From Campylorhamphus procurvoides (Eukaryota; Chordata; Aves; Passeriformes; Dendrocolaptidae): a stretch of DNA of 64,000 nucleotides. Of this stretch, positions 1 through 13,285 are shown one piece after another (within the stretch, counting starts at the first letter, position 1; every line of letters starts with the position of its first letter). A model generated the notes under the pieces. It saw nothing but the letters and a program-made list of their open reading frames with translations. It was not told the origin of the DNA and ran no database searches. Location of the stretch: contig WBMV01005093.1 in the NCBI GenBank assembly GCA_013396655.1, forward strand, positions 62,001 to 126,000, written 5' to 3'. The translations under genes and the position numbers were made by a program.

Positions 1-3000
1 ATGATCAAAAAATAACTTACATTACGCGACAGATGCTTTTCCAGTCAAGCGTACAGGAATCGCATGCTTGATGGTTCCTAGTGTGGTCAGCAGTAGGATG
101 AGATGTGTGTTCACCTGAGCCAGTGCCCTGGCAGGAAACCCACCACTTTGATGAGATTAATTCTGCTGTGGGGGCACAGGACTGCATGACTGCACCAAAG
201 GGCTCCTGGAACACTGCACTGACCTGTAGCCTGCTCATAGCACTGTGTTTCCAGGAAAGTGGAAAACAGGGAGAAGGTCTGAAACTGGCAAACTCTTCTC
301 ATTGCTTCTGCAGGTGATCAGCACTAGGAAAAAGTGAACATTCGTAATGCTGGATGACCTTATTGTCTTAAACACCACTGCATGATATTAAGAGTACATT
401 TTTCTGAGGCAGCAAAACACTGTGACCTGTAGATCATAAGGACACAGTGCCTTACCAATCCATGGATCTAAGCAGCATTCTTTACACTTGTAAAATTGTA
501 TTGTTGAACTGTTGCATCTGGCTAAAAGAATTTACTGAAAAGCACTGATGAAGAGATGGGTTCCATGTGGGTTTGTCATACTGACCGTGATTCTGGGTTT
601 GTGAAATACATAGTTCAAGGTGCTCTTTCTGTAATCAACATGCTGCAGAGAACAATAAAAACTGCTCATCCCCTGCTACAGCCTTAGAACCTAATTTTGC
701 ACTCAAGAAGAAAAATGTGCAGTTTCCTTTGTACAGCTCTTAATCATATCTATATAGATATGAGTATTGTTTGAAATTATTACAAATGTCTACCTCTTGA
801 TTACCTCAAATCTGTATTTGCAGAAAAGCCCTCTTTTTAAGGCTATGGACCCACATTTCTATGAAAATTCTCTCTACCAAGAGCCTTATATTTCTATTCC
901 TCACATTTCTATTCCTTTAGCTTTCCTACTCATCTGTTACAAACAATTAAATCACTGGATTTTTCATTGTTTGAAATAACTGGTTACATTACCATCTGGA
1001 AACAATACATTTTAAGTGCATAATTACGGATGTTTGAAATCCCAGGAACCCAACTTTATATGCACAGGACTAGGAGGCAGCATGCTCGGAAATGCATTGT
1101 CAGCTGTGTGATGAACAGTTAAGAGGAAAGGAGGAGCAATTCTCCACTGCTTGTCTGCTGCCTTCACACCACTAGCCTGAGAAAGCTAAACTCAGATTTG
1201 ACTGCAGAGCAAATGAGAATGTTTTAGACTGCTCTCACTTGCACTGAATTTTAATGATTGCAGTGGCACAAGGGGACCCTAGATGAGCTGTGGCCTCTAA
1301 GTCCTCCCCCTTTTTAAAGCTCAGTTCAGTCATGAATCTGGAAAACTGATTTTGCATTAGTTTGCAGTAAGTGCAAAGAGACAAAGCACTTTACACAACA
1401 GGACTGTTGAGGATAACAATGTGCATAACAACTTCACAGTGGAAAATGTTTCAGTGTTCTGAAACAGAAGCTGTGATACAGGATATGGAATGTGTACAAA
1501 ACCAGCACTTCTTAAAGATATGACCATTAATCTAAACCCCACTAAAGCAGTAGCAATTAGCTAAACTTTGACTAGTCCAAATAGCTGACTCCATCCCCTT
1601 TTCTTCCCTTTCTTTCCTTACATATGACTTATTTCACAATGTATTAATTTGCCACAATGAGTTCCAACTGAAAATAATCAGAGAGGTCCCCCAGGTCCTC
1701 CTTCATTAATGACAGCTGCAGGTCCAGCTCAGCCTCAGAAATCACATCAGAACAAGTCCTTTATATTTCCAAGAAGGTAATAAGCAACTAAAAACAAACA
1801 AACAAAAATTTCATTACATACAGATTACATACAGGCCCAACCACACCATTAAAATGTAAATTCTATTTAGCTTTGATTTCATAGAGTCTATACTCCCACT
1901 GTCCATTATCTGTCTGATTTTTTTTTCCCCTAGGACTACTTCGCAGTGAAAGACATTTAGCTTCTAGTTATTCCAAGTTACTGCCTGACAGGACTACCAT
2001 CAGTCATTTCCTCTAATATCAAACTTCAGTACTAGTTAACTGAGAAGAAAAGCCTAAACCTCTGACCTGAATAAACGTCTGCTTGATTAAAAGTACTCCT
2101 CCTCAATCAACAAGTTAAGACCTACACAACTAAGTTTATGTCCATGAAATTTATTTCTCCATTTCTGAATCAGTTTATTTCAGGACAATAAATCATGTTT
2201 CTTCTGTACACTTTCGTAATGCAGATATTATTTTTATTTGAATTACCATGTGATATGAAAAGGACATGAAAAATCAATATATCAAATTTCCTGAGAAATT
2301 TCCCACATGTGGAATTAGCATTTCACACCAGTAATTCCCATGCACACTCCAGTTCTACTTTACTAGCAGCCTTGTACAGGCATGTAAAACTTTGCAAGCT
2401 GAGCACAGTTTACTGAGGAGTAGCATGACACACATGACCAGAGGGCCTTGATATAGCAAATGTAAAGGGACTAACATATACTATTGAAAAGAAAACAAAG
2501 TCTATTTTAAAATAATGGGCTAAAGAAATTCCTATTCCAACTGAAAAAAAAAACAAAAACAAAAAAAAAAAAACATGCCCAAGCATTTAATGGTAGGATT
2601 AACTAGCTCTATACTCTTAGGCATTGAGGAAGAATCTTTCAAACTTCCGGGGACTCTGTATGTTTTACTGTATGAAGACAGATGCCCTGCACTGCAATAA
2701 GCCTAGTTAAGATACTGCTAAAAGTTGTATATAATGCCAGATGTTTCTAAATATTTTAAAATATTTGTATACATTTCCTTAAATAAAGAAACCTCAAAGA
2801 AAATTAAACTGGGAGAAATAATCAAACTGAATAAATGAATTTCTTTTCATCTTTGGAATAAAATAAATGGCATTTATTGACTCATGATATACTAAAACAC
2901 ACATAAGAAATTACGTTATTAAATAGCAATACATTTGGTACATTGTTTATGTATTCAACTCTGATGATAATGTTCCCAAAGACAATAAATCATTGATTTT

Positions 3001-4227
3001 AATTTACTTTATTGTGCTAAAGAAAAGAGTGAATTAAATGTAGAATTTATTTAGCCTTTCTCTTGCATTCTGTAATAATCCAGATGGAGCATATACATTT
3101 TCTATTTAGTGACACTAGCATGATTAAGCATTAAGACTTAATGAGTACTGCATTTTTTAAGGCTCATTAATAAAGTTAGAGATAGAAAAGATCCATTGGT
3201 CTTCAGGTTTAGCTCTTTGCTGTATTTGTGGGTTTATTATACGGTCAATAACCTTGTTTATATATAATTGCTTTTGTGAGAGGGACCTTAACTGACTAAA
3301 CTGAGATCTTTCTATCCCTAAATGGCTCAAAATCGAAGATACATAAGTCCCTCCACAAGACACAAACTGTATCTGGTGCAAATAGATGAAGAAAGGTGAC
3401 AGTCAAGAACAATGCAGGAATAATTTATAGAAGAAACAGGTTTAACAGAAGGAAGAAGTATATGTGAAAAAGGCAAAAGATAATGCTGCAACAGAACTCA
3501 GGAAACTGATTTTAAAACAAAGCAATATACAAAAGAATGCACGCACTGAGTGTTAGGGGAAAGGATTGTAGTGACTCAACTGGTTTATTAAGCTGTTGCA
3601 ATGTGCAGATGATAAATTAGACCAAGCTTTAGACTTGAACACTGTCTAGCTAAAACCAGCCAATGGCTATATTACAGTCATAACATAGGTACATGCATTT
3701 TCTGGAAGTGCATTTTGAAATTAAAAAATCCCCCAAACCTAATTGTGGTTTATGTCTCTCAAAACTGCTTCTCAATACAGTAGACTATTATATGAGAAAG
3801 GGGGATATTCCAGAAATCCCCACATACAAAATCTGATTTCAAAGAGCGATATATTAACTCTACAGCTACTCCACCTCACCTTCTCTCCTTAAGACAAAAA
3901 AGTCATAAACAGAAACACCCTATAGAAGCCTAATAATGTTGTGATTGGTAACACAAAACAGATGAGCAGCAGCAATGAAAGACTTTAAATTTCACCTAGA
4001 CTATAATTTCTGATAATATGTTTGGGGGTTTAATGATTAAATGAATTCACATTATCTGTTTTTATGTATCTCCATATTTACCCATTAACAAAAATATGCT
4101 CTCAAGCCTCCAAGGTCTCCATCATTTTTGTCCCTTGTAACTTGGTATGATACTTGGTCCTATTTTAAAGATAGTCTTGAATAACGATGAATAACAATGA
4201 CAGTATCAAATTTTATCGCTATGAAAA
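1..4227. other. Intergenic DNA, no gene recognised
   Basis: AT-rich sequence with many stops in all frames; the longest open frames are under 80 codons and match no family I recognise. An A-rich tract lies at 2544-2573. The 6-bp target duplication tgaaaa of the neighbouring ERVK-like LTR ends this stretch at 4222-4227. Confidence 0.7.
2544..2573. repeat. A-rich low-complexity tract
   Basis: Runs of A broken by single C bases. No CR1 or retrocopy body is recognisable beside it, so it is called as simple low complexity and not as a retroposon tail. Confidence 0.8.
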
Positions 4228-5442
4228 TGTCGTGTTCCAAGAAGGGAAAGAAGGGACAGCACGCTCCCATGCAGGGTAAAGCAGGAATGGCATTTATTGA
4301 GGGGAGGAACGAGCTTTTATAGAGGTCTGAGGGAAGGCTCTGGAACTAGGGCTGAATAAAACTATACAAGGGAAAAGGGGGTTGGAGGGTGACCAAACAA
4401 GGGAAGTGTCCTAGTTCAGCAGGAGGGACCAGTTATCACTGTGTGGGGGTGATTAAAGCTATGTATTCTACACCCTCTATTCATTCCCCAAGAACAATGG
4501 ACCATTCGCAGCAGTTGCTCAGGAAGTCGTTAGCACCCTCACACCCAGCCTGAGGGGGTGTGCCTGCTAATGGGCCATCAACAGTTCAACCATACCCCAT
4601 GACTCATAGAGCTAATCACCCATTGTGTGAGTCCCCGCCCTAGGGGAGGGACTGGGTGCTCCCTGAGGGTACATAAATGGGGCTCAGAAGATCTTGGGGG
4701 CAGCCTGTTGGATCCAGAGGAGCAGCAGGACCTCGACAGGAGGAAACCACTACTCTCGATCAGAATACGACCATCACTCCCGACTAGACCACAGCCATCT
4801 TTTGCACCAACAGGTCAGAGAGCCCAGCCGGGTGGGCGCGACAGCGCCACCTGCTGTCCGTGGATATAATCACATTTCCCTTTATGGGAAGTAGCCAAGA
4901 GGACCTTTTAGACTGTTTTGCCTTGTCGTTTGGAGGTGGAAGGGTTTGTTGCAGACTGTTGTTGTATATATACATATATATATATGTGTTGTGGTTAAGA
5001 ACTGTTATTTTTTCCTTTACATATATTTTTCCTAATTAAAGTTCTGTTCTCTAAATTTAAAGGAGAGGGATTATTTATTGGCCAACATAGATATCTTAGT
5101 TCTCCTTTGAACTGAGACAGGAAGATAAGGGAGGAGACTGACATATAAGGATGTGGTGCACTGCACCAAAAGATAACCAATAGAAAACTGGGGTACAATG
5201 AGCCAATGGGGTATGGGGATGAGACAACCAATCCATACAGTCAAACAATAGAAACGTAATTATTACTATTCTAATACAACAAAATCACTATCTACACTAT
5301 CTGAACAATTAAAACTTTTAAAACCCATCAGTCCATGGATTATCTTAATGGTTCTTCCTTCTTCCCATAGGCGCAAGTCTTTTCTTGTTCTTTTCTTCTC
5401 CTTTTCTTCCACACAGCTTAGCATGCCAGGCGTATCCAAACA
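4228..5442 (-). mobile_element. ERVK-like LTR, split by a nested LTR insertion
   Basis: Read on the minus strand, this begins TGTTTGGATACG at 5442 and ends AACACGACA at 4228, the TG...CA ends of a retroviral LTR. It is flanked by a perfect 6-bp target duplication, tgaaaa, at 4222-4227 and 5443-5448. Six bases is typical of ERVK/alpharetrovirus-like integration. Minus-strand U3 features are several CCAAT-type motifs (ATTGGTTATC, CATTGGCTC), a TATA box at 4322-4311 (CTATAAAAGCTC) and AATAAA at 4298-4293 followed directly by GCCATT, an arrangement resembling avian leukosis-type LTRs. A second LTR (4407-5119) interrupts it. Without that insert and the duplicated target it would be about 497 bp. 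No internal retroviral sequence flanks it, so it is a solo LTR. Family assignment is inferred from the structure. Confidence 0.8.
4407..5119 (+). mobile_element. ERVL-like solo LTR nested in the ERVK-like LTR (copy 1)
   Basis: Starts TGTCCTAGTTCAGCAGGAG and ends GAACTGAGACA, with a 5-bp target duplication ggaag at 4402-4406 and 5120-5124. Five bases suits ERVL-type integration. The first ~409 bp closely match the LTR at 41988 and, over the shared 140 bp, the truncated one at 30489. A TATA-like CATAAA is at 4672-4677 and a polyadenylation signal ATTAAA at 5035-5040. After position 4815 the sequence no longer resembles the 41988 copy, although both end in a comparable imperfect palindrome. A short TA repeat (about 4964-4986) lies in the divergent part. 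No internal ERV genes are present. Confidence 0.82.
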
Positions 5443-5448
5443 TGAAAA

Positions 5449-8400
5449 TGGAATATTGAACTTAGAAAGGAATTTTTTTTATCTTTGGTAGTTTTGGATT
5501 TACCATCAAGCACTCTCTGCTTGACATTATTTCAGTGACCTTAGTCACACTCCTTCCTCTTCAATACAAATAAGCATATTTAGTTCTACAGTTCTTACTC
5601 TTTATAGTGCTTCCCCTGGTACAGTTACAAGAGGTATCCCTACTCATAATGGTTTGTCTCTGGCCACTAACCCTGAAAACAAAGCTGAATTCTAGCCTAG
5701 AGGTATAGGACTGCAACACTGAGGGCGTGTAAGTGACAAGTATTTCAAAAGGGGTTGCTTCCCATGAAAACTGCATAACAAAATTGCAAGTGTAAAAATT
5801 GTGTAAAATTGTTCTTTTATTTTCCTGTTCATGAAGGAGTCAAATAACTGGTCCATAGCCAGACTCAAACCTCAAACTCCATTCAAGCTGTAAATGAAGT
5901 TTCTAAAAAACCCCACAGAACTTGCCCCACACTTTAATGTGTGTGCTCAGTACTCAACTGCTTCATCAGCAGAAGACAGAAAATTGGCCATTTTGAGTTT
6001 ATAACTGGCTGTGAGTCACAGTCTCCTCTTGCAGAGCCACAGACACCCTGTAAGTGCCCCAGACTGATCAAAATTCATTGCACAAGGATGGTTGAGGGAC
6101 ACTTTGTGTGAAACAAGCTCTGGAGAAACCTACCTACCTAGTTCCACCAGGAAAAGGCAGGCATACCTTCCACTTTAATGGCTGCATTGCTTCCTAAAGG
6201 TTTGTCTTAACTGGTCCACATTGTAGCATCTTAAACCTTTGTAGATTGGACTGGGAGCCAGTAAAAAATCCCACTGCTGTGCGCTAGTCTTGTCAGAAGG
6301 AGACAGAAATACAGTGTAAATTTTCAAACCTAGAAATGCTAAGTAGGGACATGGCAAGGGACAGACCACAATGTGCTCTAGAATTGTTACCTTCTATCTC
6401 CTGAAATCATTAAACCCTTTCAAATATTCCTGAGTTTATTATGTGAATACCAAGAGAACCTAATCGTGTATCAGAGCCCATTATGAGAGAGGATACACAA
6501 ACACATTTAATTAACAGTTGTCAAGTCTTGTGTGGACAAACAAGAGGGAATTCTTACACTCACAGCTGTTCAAATTTGCCAAGCTACATTCTAACAAAAA
6601 CTGAGTTGGTGTGAGGGAACAACTGAGAACCAAAAATTATTTCCTGATAAAAATAAGTGGTTCCTCAAGTTTTAAAAAATCACCACATCAAAAAAACCAC
6701 AACAACCCCCCAAAAAACCTCTACTTTTATTAAATTAATGCAGTGAACTAAGTTACATGAATTTAAACATTCCAAACACTTTAGTGTGATCTCTGAAAAA
6801 CCATGTTTATATAGTTATTTGCAGATTGACTAATTTAATCTTTACATAATTAGTTTATTTTCTTTTCCACATTGCAAACCATTTTTAGTTTCAGGAAAAT
6901 GATTTCCCATACAAACATTCTAAATTCTTTACTTTCTTATTTTCAGCAGCTTCCTTAAAAGCCAGTTACTTACTTATGCAATTTCCTTTGCCTCTTGCAC
7001 ATGCAGCATCTTGAGTGATGGCTCACTGTTTTCTCTTGAGCAGGTAACAAAATCCTTGTACAGATTATGGGAGCAATGAAAATCATGACAAGGTGCAGTA
7101 AATGTATTATAGTTATTGTTCCATGTTTGATGGTAGAATTTCAGTACGTATGGGCACAGTCTTTCTATTTAGGTAAATGCACTCGCATTTAACTAGCAAA
7201 ATATTGTGTTGATGGGAGACTGTTCTCCAGTAGTAAGGAGGATCGTTTCTCACTCTTATCCCTGCTACCTATCAGAAGAACAAGCAGATGCAGAGAAGAA
7301 AAATCAAATCAGGCTACACTTCAGTGTAGTGGGAATGTAGAAGAATTCAAGAGACCAGAATACGTTTTGTTTTGTTTTGTTTTGGTTGGTTGGTTGGTTT
7401 GTTTGGTTTTGGTTTCGGTTTTGGTTTTTTGCTAGTAGCAGCAGCTCTAGCAGTGCTCATCTATTAGTATCACCACTGCCAGTTTAGAGACGTAGTAGCC
7501 TTTGCCATACATAATCCATGGGGCCTTTCAAGGTGAATTGAGAGATGAATGAAGAGAATAGAAGAGGAGGAGAAAGCCAGTGGCAGAACAGCTGTTATGA
7601 GAGGGTATAGAGCACTCTCACTTATTATCCTTAACTTTTAAATGAGCCTTCATTCTTACTGTTCTTTGTAGTTATACAAAGTTACAAGTGTGGGAAATTA
7701 TACAAGCAGTTGTGAATGCTCCCTGCCACAGAATCTGCTACAATAAATTATTTATCCCATTATTCAGCCTACAACAATATCAGCCATAAATCAGAACCCT
7801 ACAATGCTAGCTACTGTACATATACACACAGTAAAAGTAAATCCTTCTCCAAGCATCTTTGCACCTGAGGTAAAATAGCGAATGCTTGTTGCCAAGTTGC
7901 GTCCTACAAAGCAGATACAATTTTGAGCAGTGTCTTGAAAGAGGAATTGGCTTTCATCTCATTTGGCCAGCTTTCAGGTGTGAAAGAAGCACGTAAATAA
8001 CTGCACGTTGGCATCATGAATCCTGTCTTCACTAGGAAACTGAAGCAGCAGCTCCGACATCTGGCACAGCTTGGCAGATTGTCACAACACTATAGGATAG
8101 AGCTACTGCAGAGAAAGCAAAGTACTGCACTGGCTGTCTGAGAGGGTCTGTTTGTCTTTTCCTTTCATACCCAGAAGAAGTCCTGGGGACTTTCAAGGCT
8201 GCCTTCTGGTCCATTGGATCCTAAAGTGAAAATTTTAAATGGCACTAGCTACAAAATATTCAGTCATAGGGATGACGGCTAAAACTCTAACACATGCTCA
8301 GAAAGTCCAGAATTATTTTTTTCCTTTTTGACTAGAATCTGTTTTCCAAATATTGGTTAATGATGCCACAAAATAAATTCAGCATTCTTAAAGCAGTAAG

Positions 8401-11400
8401 TATGAAACATAAAGCCCTTTCAGCATCTACTGAAACCTTCCTTCCTCCTATTCTGACCCCTCAAATACTCAGGAAAGGCTAGTAGGATTAAACACTTCAC
8501 CAAATAAGCTTATTAGATCAAGATGGCTTTCTTTAAAAGAGCTGACATTATTTCCAAACAAGGAAAGTAGAAAATTACAAAATCTGACAAGTTAAATGTA
8601 AAAATTCTATAAGGCAGTCCAATAAAAGTCTGAAGAATGTTTCTCAAAAAGCTTTTGAAAAAGCTTTTTTTGAAAATAAATCTTGTTCAAATACACACGG
8701 AAGAGGAAGCTGAACAGATAGTCCATAAGGCTAACAGGTGATGAAGTAATAATGCAGCACACAAGGCCACAGTACAAAAGTTAGGTTAATATTTCACATA
8801 CCTCTTTGGCTCTCAGGACTCTTCACTATGCAAGAGTGCAGTCAGAGTCCCCCACTGAAACATGACAGAAGATGTACCACAGTCCTGTCTCAAACTGAAA
8901 TCAGAGTAAGGAAATGTTTTAGATCAGACTGACATAATTGATAGTAAAAAAACTGCAGGACCAGTGTTAAAGGAATTTAATTATGAAACAACTGAAAGAG
9001 GCATTGTGTAGAGTGTATCCTCTCACTTAAAACTGCCTCAGTGCCAGCAAACGTGATGTGCTTTCAGGAAGGATCCAGTAAACACCAGAAGAATAATACC
9101 ATACTGCACAAAACATTGTAACAGTGAATAGAATCAGTGGTCATCTGAATAAACCCTGATAAACTTTCAGTAGTACCTAGAAACTCTGCTCAAAGACCAT
9201 GACCCCATTATGCCAAGCGCTGCAAAAGCACAGAGCAGATTGCTTCCAGCCCAAACAACAAGCAGGAAAAATACACAAACACTATTAAAGGAGATACAGT
9301 AATACAGATAGACTTTTGTAGACCTTTCAGTTGGATTTCTGAATGCTTGTATTATGGCTTGTAAGTTAAGTGTTTAACATACACAGGCAAAAAAAAGAAA
9401 TGCCAGGACAAGAAGAATCTAAGGAGACAGGCATTGACAAGAAAAGAAGCTAACTATGAAACGTTGCATCTGCTTGTTTTATTTGTATTAAAGTAGTCTT
9501 ACATGGTGATGAGATGCCCCAGGCAGCACTCCTATGGCACTGACTGCTACTGAGATCTGTAGATTGTAGATGCGACAGCCTCATTTCTTTGCAACTTACC
9601 TCTGCTTCTTGAATATTTAACACCTACCACATGCCAGGATTTCTTAAAACTTTAAAACATGTTAAAAATTTAATATTACTATTTATTTCCTTCTGTTAAG
9701 TTTAAAAACATTATATTATTTGTATAGTATCATGATATTATCATTACATTATTTTCAATACTTCTTTTTTTGAGTGCTCAGGACTCGATTTTCTGCATAT
9801 GATTGGGAGGCAATACTACAACATATTTGAGAAGAGCTGATATGATTTTCATGAAGCAAAGTAATGTTTCACATATCTGTGCCAGTTCTGTGAAGGAGTC
9901 AAGGAGAGGTAGGTGACTCTTGTGGATATAACTACTTATATCTTCAGGAGAGAGCACTAAAGACCCCTTGAATAGTTTCAAGAGGGGAAAAAAAGCTGCC
10001 TTGGGATAAGGGGAAAAGTTTTCATATAGCTAACTGACTGACTAAAGGGAACAGCAAGCAACTAATTTTCACAAAAGAAAGAAGCCACCAATGGAGCCTT
10101 CACAGAGGCCATATACTCAGGCTTATATGATTCATAAATGATCATGAATATCAAAGTGACAAAGTTCAAACCATTCACAGAAGTAAAAATGAAGGCTGAC
10201 TAAGAGGAATTGCAGAAAGACCTCACAATACTGTGCAATAAAATATCCAATGAAATTCAATAAAGACAAATGTGAAGTAATGTCAGGAAAAAAATGAACA
10301 ATTCTAACTTTATAAAGTGAATGTGAAGCTCTCAGCTAGCTATTACCCCTCAGAAACAGAATCTCAAGGTTATAGTAAATAGTTCTATAAAAATGTCAAC
10401 TCAGTGCCTCACAGTGGTAAAAAAAAAGCAAAAAATGACCAATAGCTTGGGAAGCAATAGGAAAGAAAACAAAGTGATACATTAATAGAGTAGGCAGTAA
10501 TCCTGAACCAAAACACAGCATAATGGAAATAGAAAAGTGGCATTGTTGGCAACAGCAATGAGGAAAATTAGGCAATAGCTGTCAGGAAAGGAAAAATTAA
10601 GTCAACATGGATTCCTTTAACTGGAAAGAAGATAACAGAGGACTATGTCAGGGATCTATAAAATCATAAGAGGTATAGAAAAAGTGCAAACTACCTACCC
10701 AAACCAAGTTGAGAGACTTTTGAACATTATGTATAGTTGAAACTCTTGTTGTAGGACATCTTGGATACCAAAACTTTCCATGGTCTCAAAAAGATTAATC
10801 TGTGGAAGACAAATGCTTGGAATAAAGATACACATCTGAATAAGAAAATCCTCATGATCCATTTTGACAGCTGAGAGATAGCATCCACAACAAACACTTT
10901 ACCAGTTAGCAAAATAAAATCAATTAATACATTGTTCATCAGATTCATAAGCTGGAGAACTCAAAAGAAAATATAAACTTTATTTACCATTAGCTCAAGC
11001 CATATATAAATTTACTGTATTCACCCTTGCCTATAAACTGATAACATTAGTAATCTACTTGTTGAAATCCTCATTCAAAATCAGGTAATTTCATTAAGGC
11101 AATCTTAGTTTTGAAGTTGCTTCTAACACAGTTCTGTGTTAGGGCAAAATTACAGACTTGAATCAACACAACTAATTGAAGAAAAAGTCAATGAAGGATA
11201 TTTAGATATTCAAAAGTATGAAAACTAAAATTAAAGTCACATTCTCTGATTGCACAATCCACAATTCCACAATTTCAATGTAAGTGGGAAGAACTGCTTT
11301 CATTGGAAACTTAAGCATCCAGAATGATCCAAAGTAAAAACAAGCAAGGCTGACATTGGTATATTGCATGTAAACATTCATACAGAGACAACTGCCAAAG

Positions 11401-11755
11401 AGCTGGATGTGCACTCAGTTTGGCTTTACCTGTGACAACATCTGTTGCTCCTGTATTAACACAGAACTATACCTGATTAATCAGCTGAAAAAGAGAAAAC
11501 TGCATTGTGCCAACCTGTTAGCAGGTGCTTGCAAAGACACCACAAGTCCACTACTCTATCAAGTCTGTGGTCTTCCAGCTGTAGAACATTTCAAGCACTA
11601 TAAGAACACAAGTTCATGTTCCACCCATTAGTCAAATTGTTAGAGTTTCAAACTGAATCTGGAATTCCTTCCAAATAGCTTGGAGCCAACGCCTCAGCAT
11701 CGGAAAGATGTTTAACAAAAGAGACAAAAGACATGCATATGCGGACACTAACTAC
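5449..11755. other. Intergenic DNA, no gene recognised
   Basis: AT-rich, with no open frame of note and no recognised repeat body. It contains a GTTTT/TTGG low-complexity tract (7364-7430), an A/C-rich tract (6690-6719) and a short hairpin-forming motif ctacacttcagtgtag near 7314. Nothing else is supported. Confidence 0.65.
7364..7430. repeat. GTTTT / GGTT low-complexity repeat
   Basis: Four GTTTT-type units pass into GGTT units and then GGTTTT/GGTTTC units. It is an interrupted microsatellite on the + strand. Confidence 0.85.
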
Positions 11756-11959
11756 TGTGGCTAGGTCCTTTGTTGGGATCTTCCCTTAGCAGGGGAGGGA
11801 GGGGGAAGGGGGTTGGTGTTTTCTGGTTTTCTGCGCAGGGCAGAGAGCTCAGGCTGTCGTCGGAGCGAGAGGAGGGAGAGACAGACACTGAGATCCCAGC
11901 ATCACTGGATACTGGATTTGTGTTCTTTTTCTTCCTTTCCCAACTCGACTGTGTTCATC
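11756..11959 (+). mobile_element. Probable LTR-derived GC-rich fragment ending at an assembly gap
   Basis: Begins TGTGGCTAGGTCC and is much richer in G and C than its surroundings. It contains gggggttggtgttttctgg and tgtcgtcggagcgagagg, then a T/C-rich stretch, and stops at the single N at 11960. Composition and layout resemble the R/U5 part of a bird ERV LTR, but I cannot show the 3' end, a target duplication or a family match. A GC-rich single-copy sequence is the alternative. Confidence 0.4.
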
Positions 11960-11960
11960 N

Positions 11961-12462
11961 AAGACACAAATAAACCCTAAATTTCAATCTTCATGTCTGC
12001 CAATAACTAAAGTCATAAATAAGTATTCTCGGGCTTAGAAATGGAGTATCATCGAAGGACTTTGCAAGTGTAGATGTGAACAAAGATACAGGAAAGGATA
12101 GAAAAATAGGCTTACATTGTTTTAGAAAGCCAAGGTTCTGGAGAAGCATTGTTTTGGTGCTGGTTCATGAATGAAATGAAACAGTTTCTTTAGCAAGAGT
12201 TTCAGGTAGGATTGTTCTATGGGACAGAGAAAAATTCTCCTTCCTGGCAACACTGTTTCTGTGTGGTTGTACAGTCAACCTAACACTGAAGGAAGCTATG
12301 CACTCTAACTCATATCATAGAAGACAAGGTTCACTGGTATTGCCTTTGCCATCCATGGAGGTTCTGTTTACTCCCAAAGGAGGTTCATCCACAGGGCCTG
12401 AAAGAATATAGCAGAGGGTTCTGTGAAGACCAGGTTGTCCTCTATTTTTAATCTGGCCTTTG
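11961..12462. other. Intergenic spacer, nothing recognised
   Basis: About 500 bp between an assembly gap and a degenerate LTR. No gene, RNA or repeat signature is visible. Confidence 0.6.
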
Positions 12463-13285
12463 TGGTGGGTTGACACTGGCTGGATGTCAGGTGGCTGCCA
12501 AAGCTGCTCCATCACTCCCTCATCAGCTGGGCAAGGGAGAGGAAATACAATCAAAGACTTGTGGGTTGAGATAAGGGCAGGGAGAGATCACTCACTGTCA
12601 TGGGCAGTAACGCACTTGACTTGGGAAAATGAATGGAATTTACTACCAGTCAAATCAGAATAGGATAATGAAAAGTAAAACCAAATCTTAGAAACACCCT
12701 AACCCCACCACTCCCTTCTTCTTGTGCTTAACATTATTCCTGGTTCTCTACCTTCTCCTGGCCGGCAGCATGAGGGACAGGGAATGGGGGCTGTGGTCTG
12801 TTCATCACAAATTGTCTCAGCCACGGCTTCCTTCTCAGGAGTGGGACTTCTTTCTTTACTCCAGTGGGGAGTCCCTCTCACAGGAGGGTATCTTCTCCAC
12901 CATAGGTGACCATGGGCTGCAGGGGGACAGCCTGCCTCATCATGGGCTGCAGTATGGGCTGCAGCAGAATCTCTGCTGTGGTGTCTGGAGCACCTCCTCC
13001 TTTTTTATTGACTTTGGGACGTCTGCAGAGTAGTTTGTCTCACATATTCTCTCTCCTCTCTTGGGCTGCAATTGCTTCTATGCATCAATTTCTTTTTCTT
13101 TCTTAAATATGTTATCCCAGAGGCATTATCACTATTGCTGATGGCTCAGCCTTGGCTAGTGGCAGGTCTATCTTGGAGCTGTCTGGCATTGGCTCTGTCA
13201 GACGCAGGGGAGGCTTCCTATGGCTTCTCACTTGAATGGCTCTTCCAGCTCCCCCACTACCAAAACCTTGCACACAAACCCCATA
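12463..13285 (-). mobile_element. Degenerate ERVL-type LTR (dispersed bird family), antisense
   Basis: The + strand start tggtgggttgacactggctg is the complement of an LTR 3' end, and the text up to the acaaaccccataca stretch reads as one element of a family I recognise as widely dispersed in bird genomes. Landmarks are gagataagggcagggagag, a tandem atgggctgcag unit (12911-12922, 12941-12952, 12953-12964) and cttaaatatgttat at 13102-13115, which is ATATTTAA, TATA-like, on the minus strand. The same TATA-like motif occurs in the better-preserved LTR at 57526-58352. The polyadenylation signal near 12639 is mutated. I found no target duplication, so the right boundary is approximate. Short open frames here are relics and not genes. 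Confidence 0.65.
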
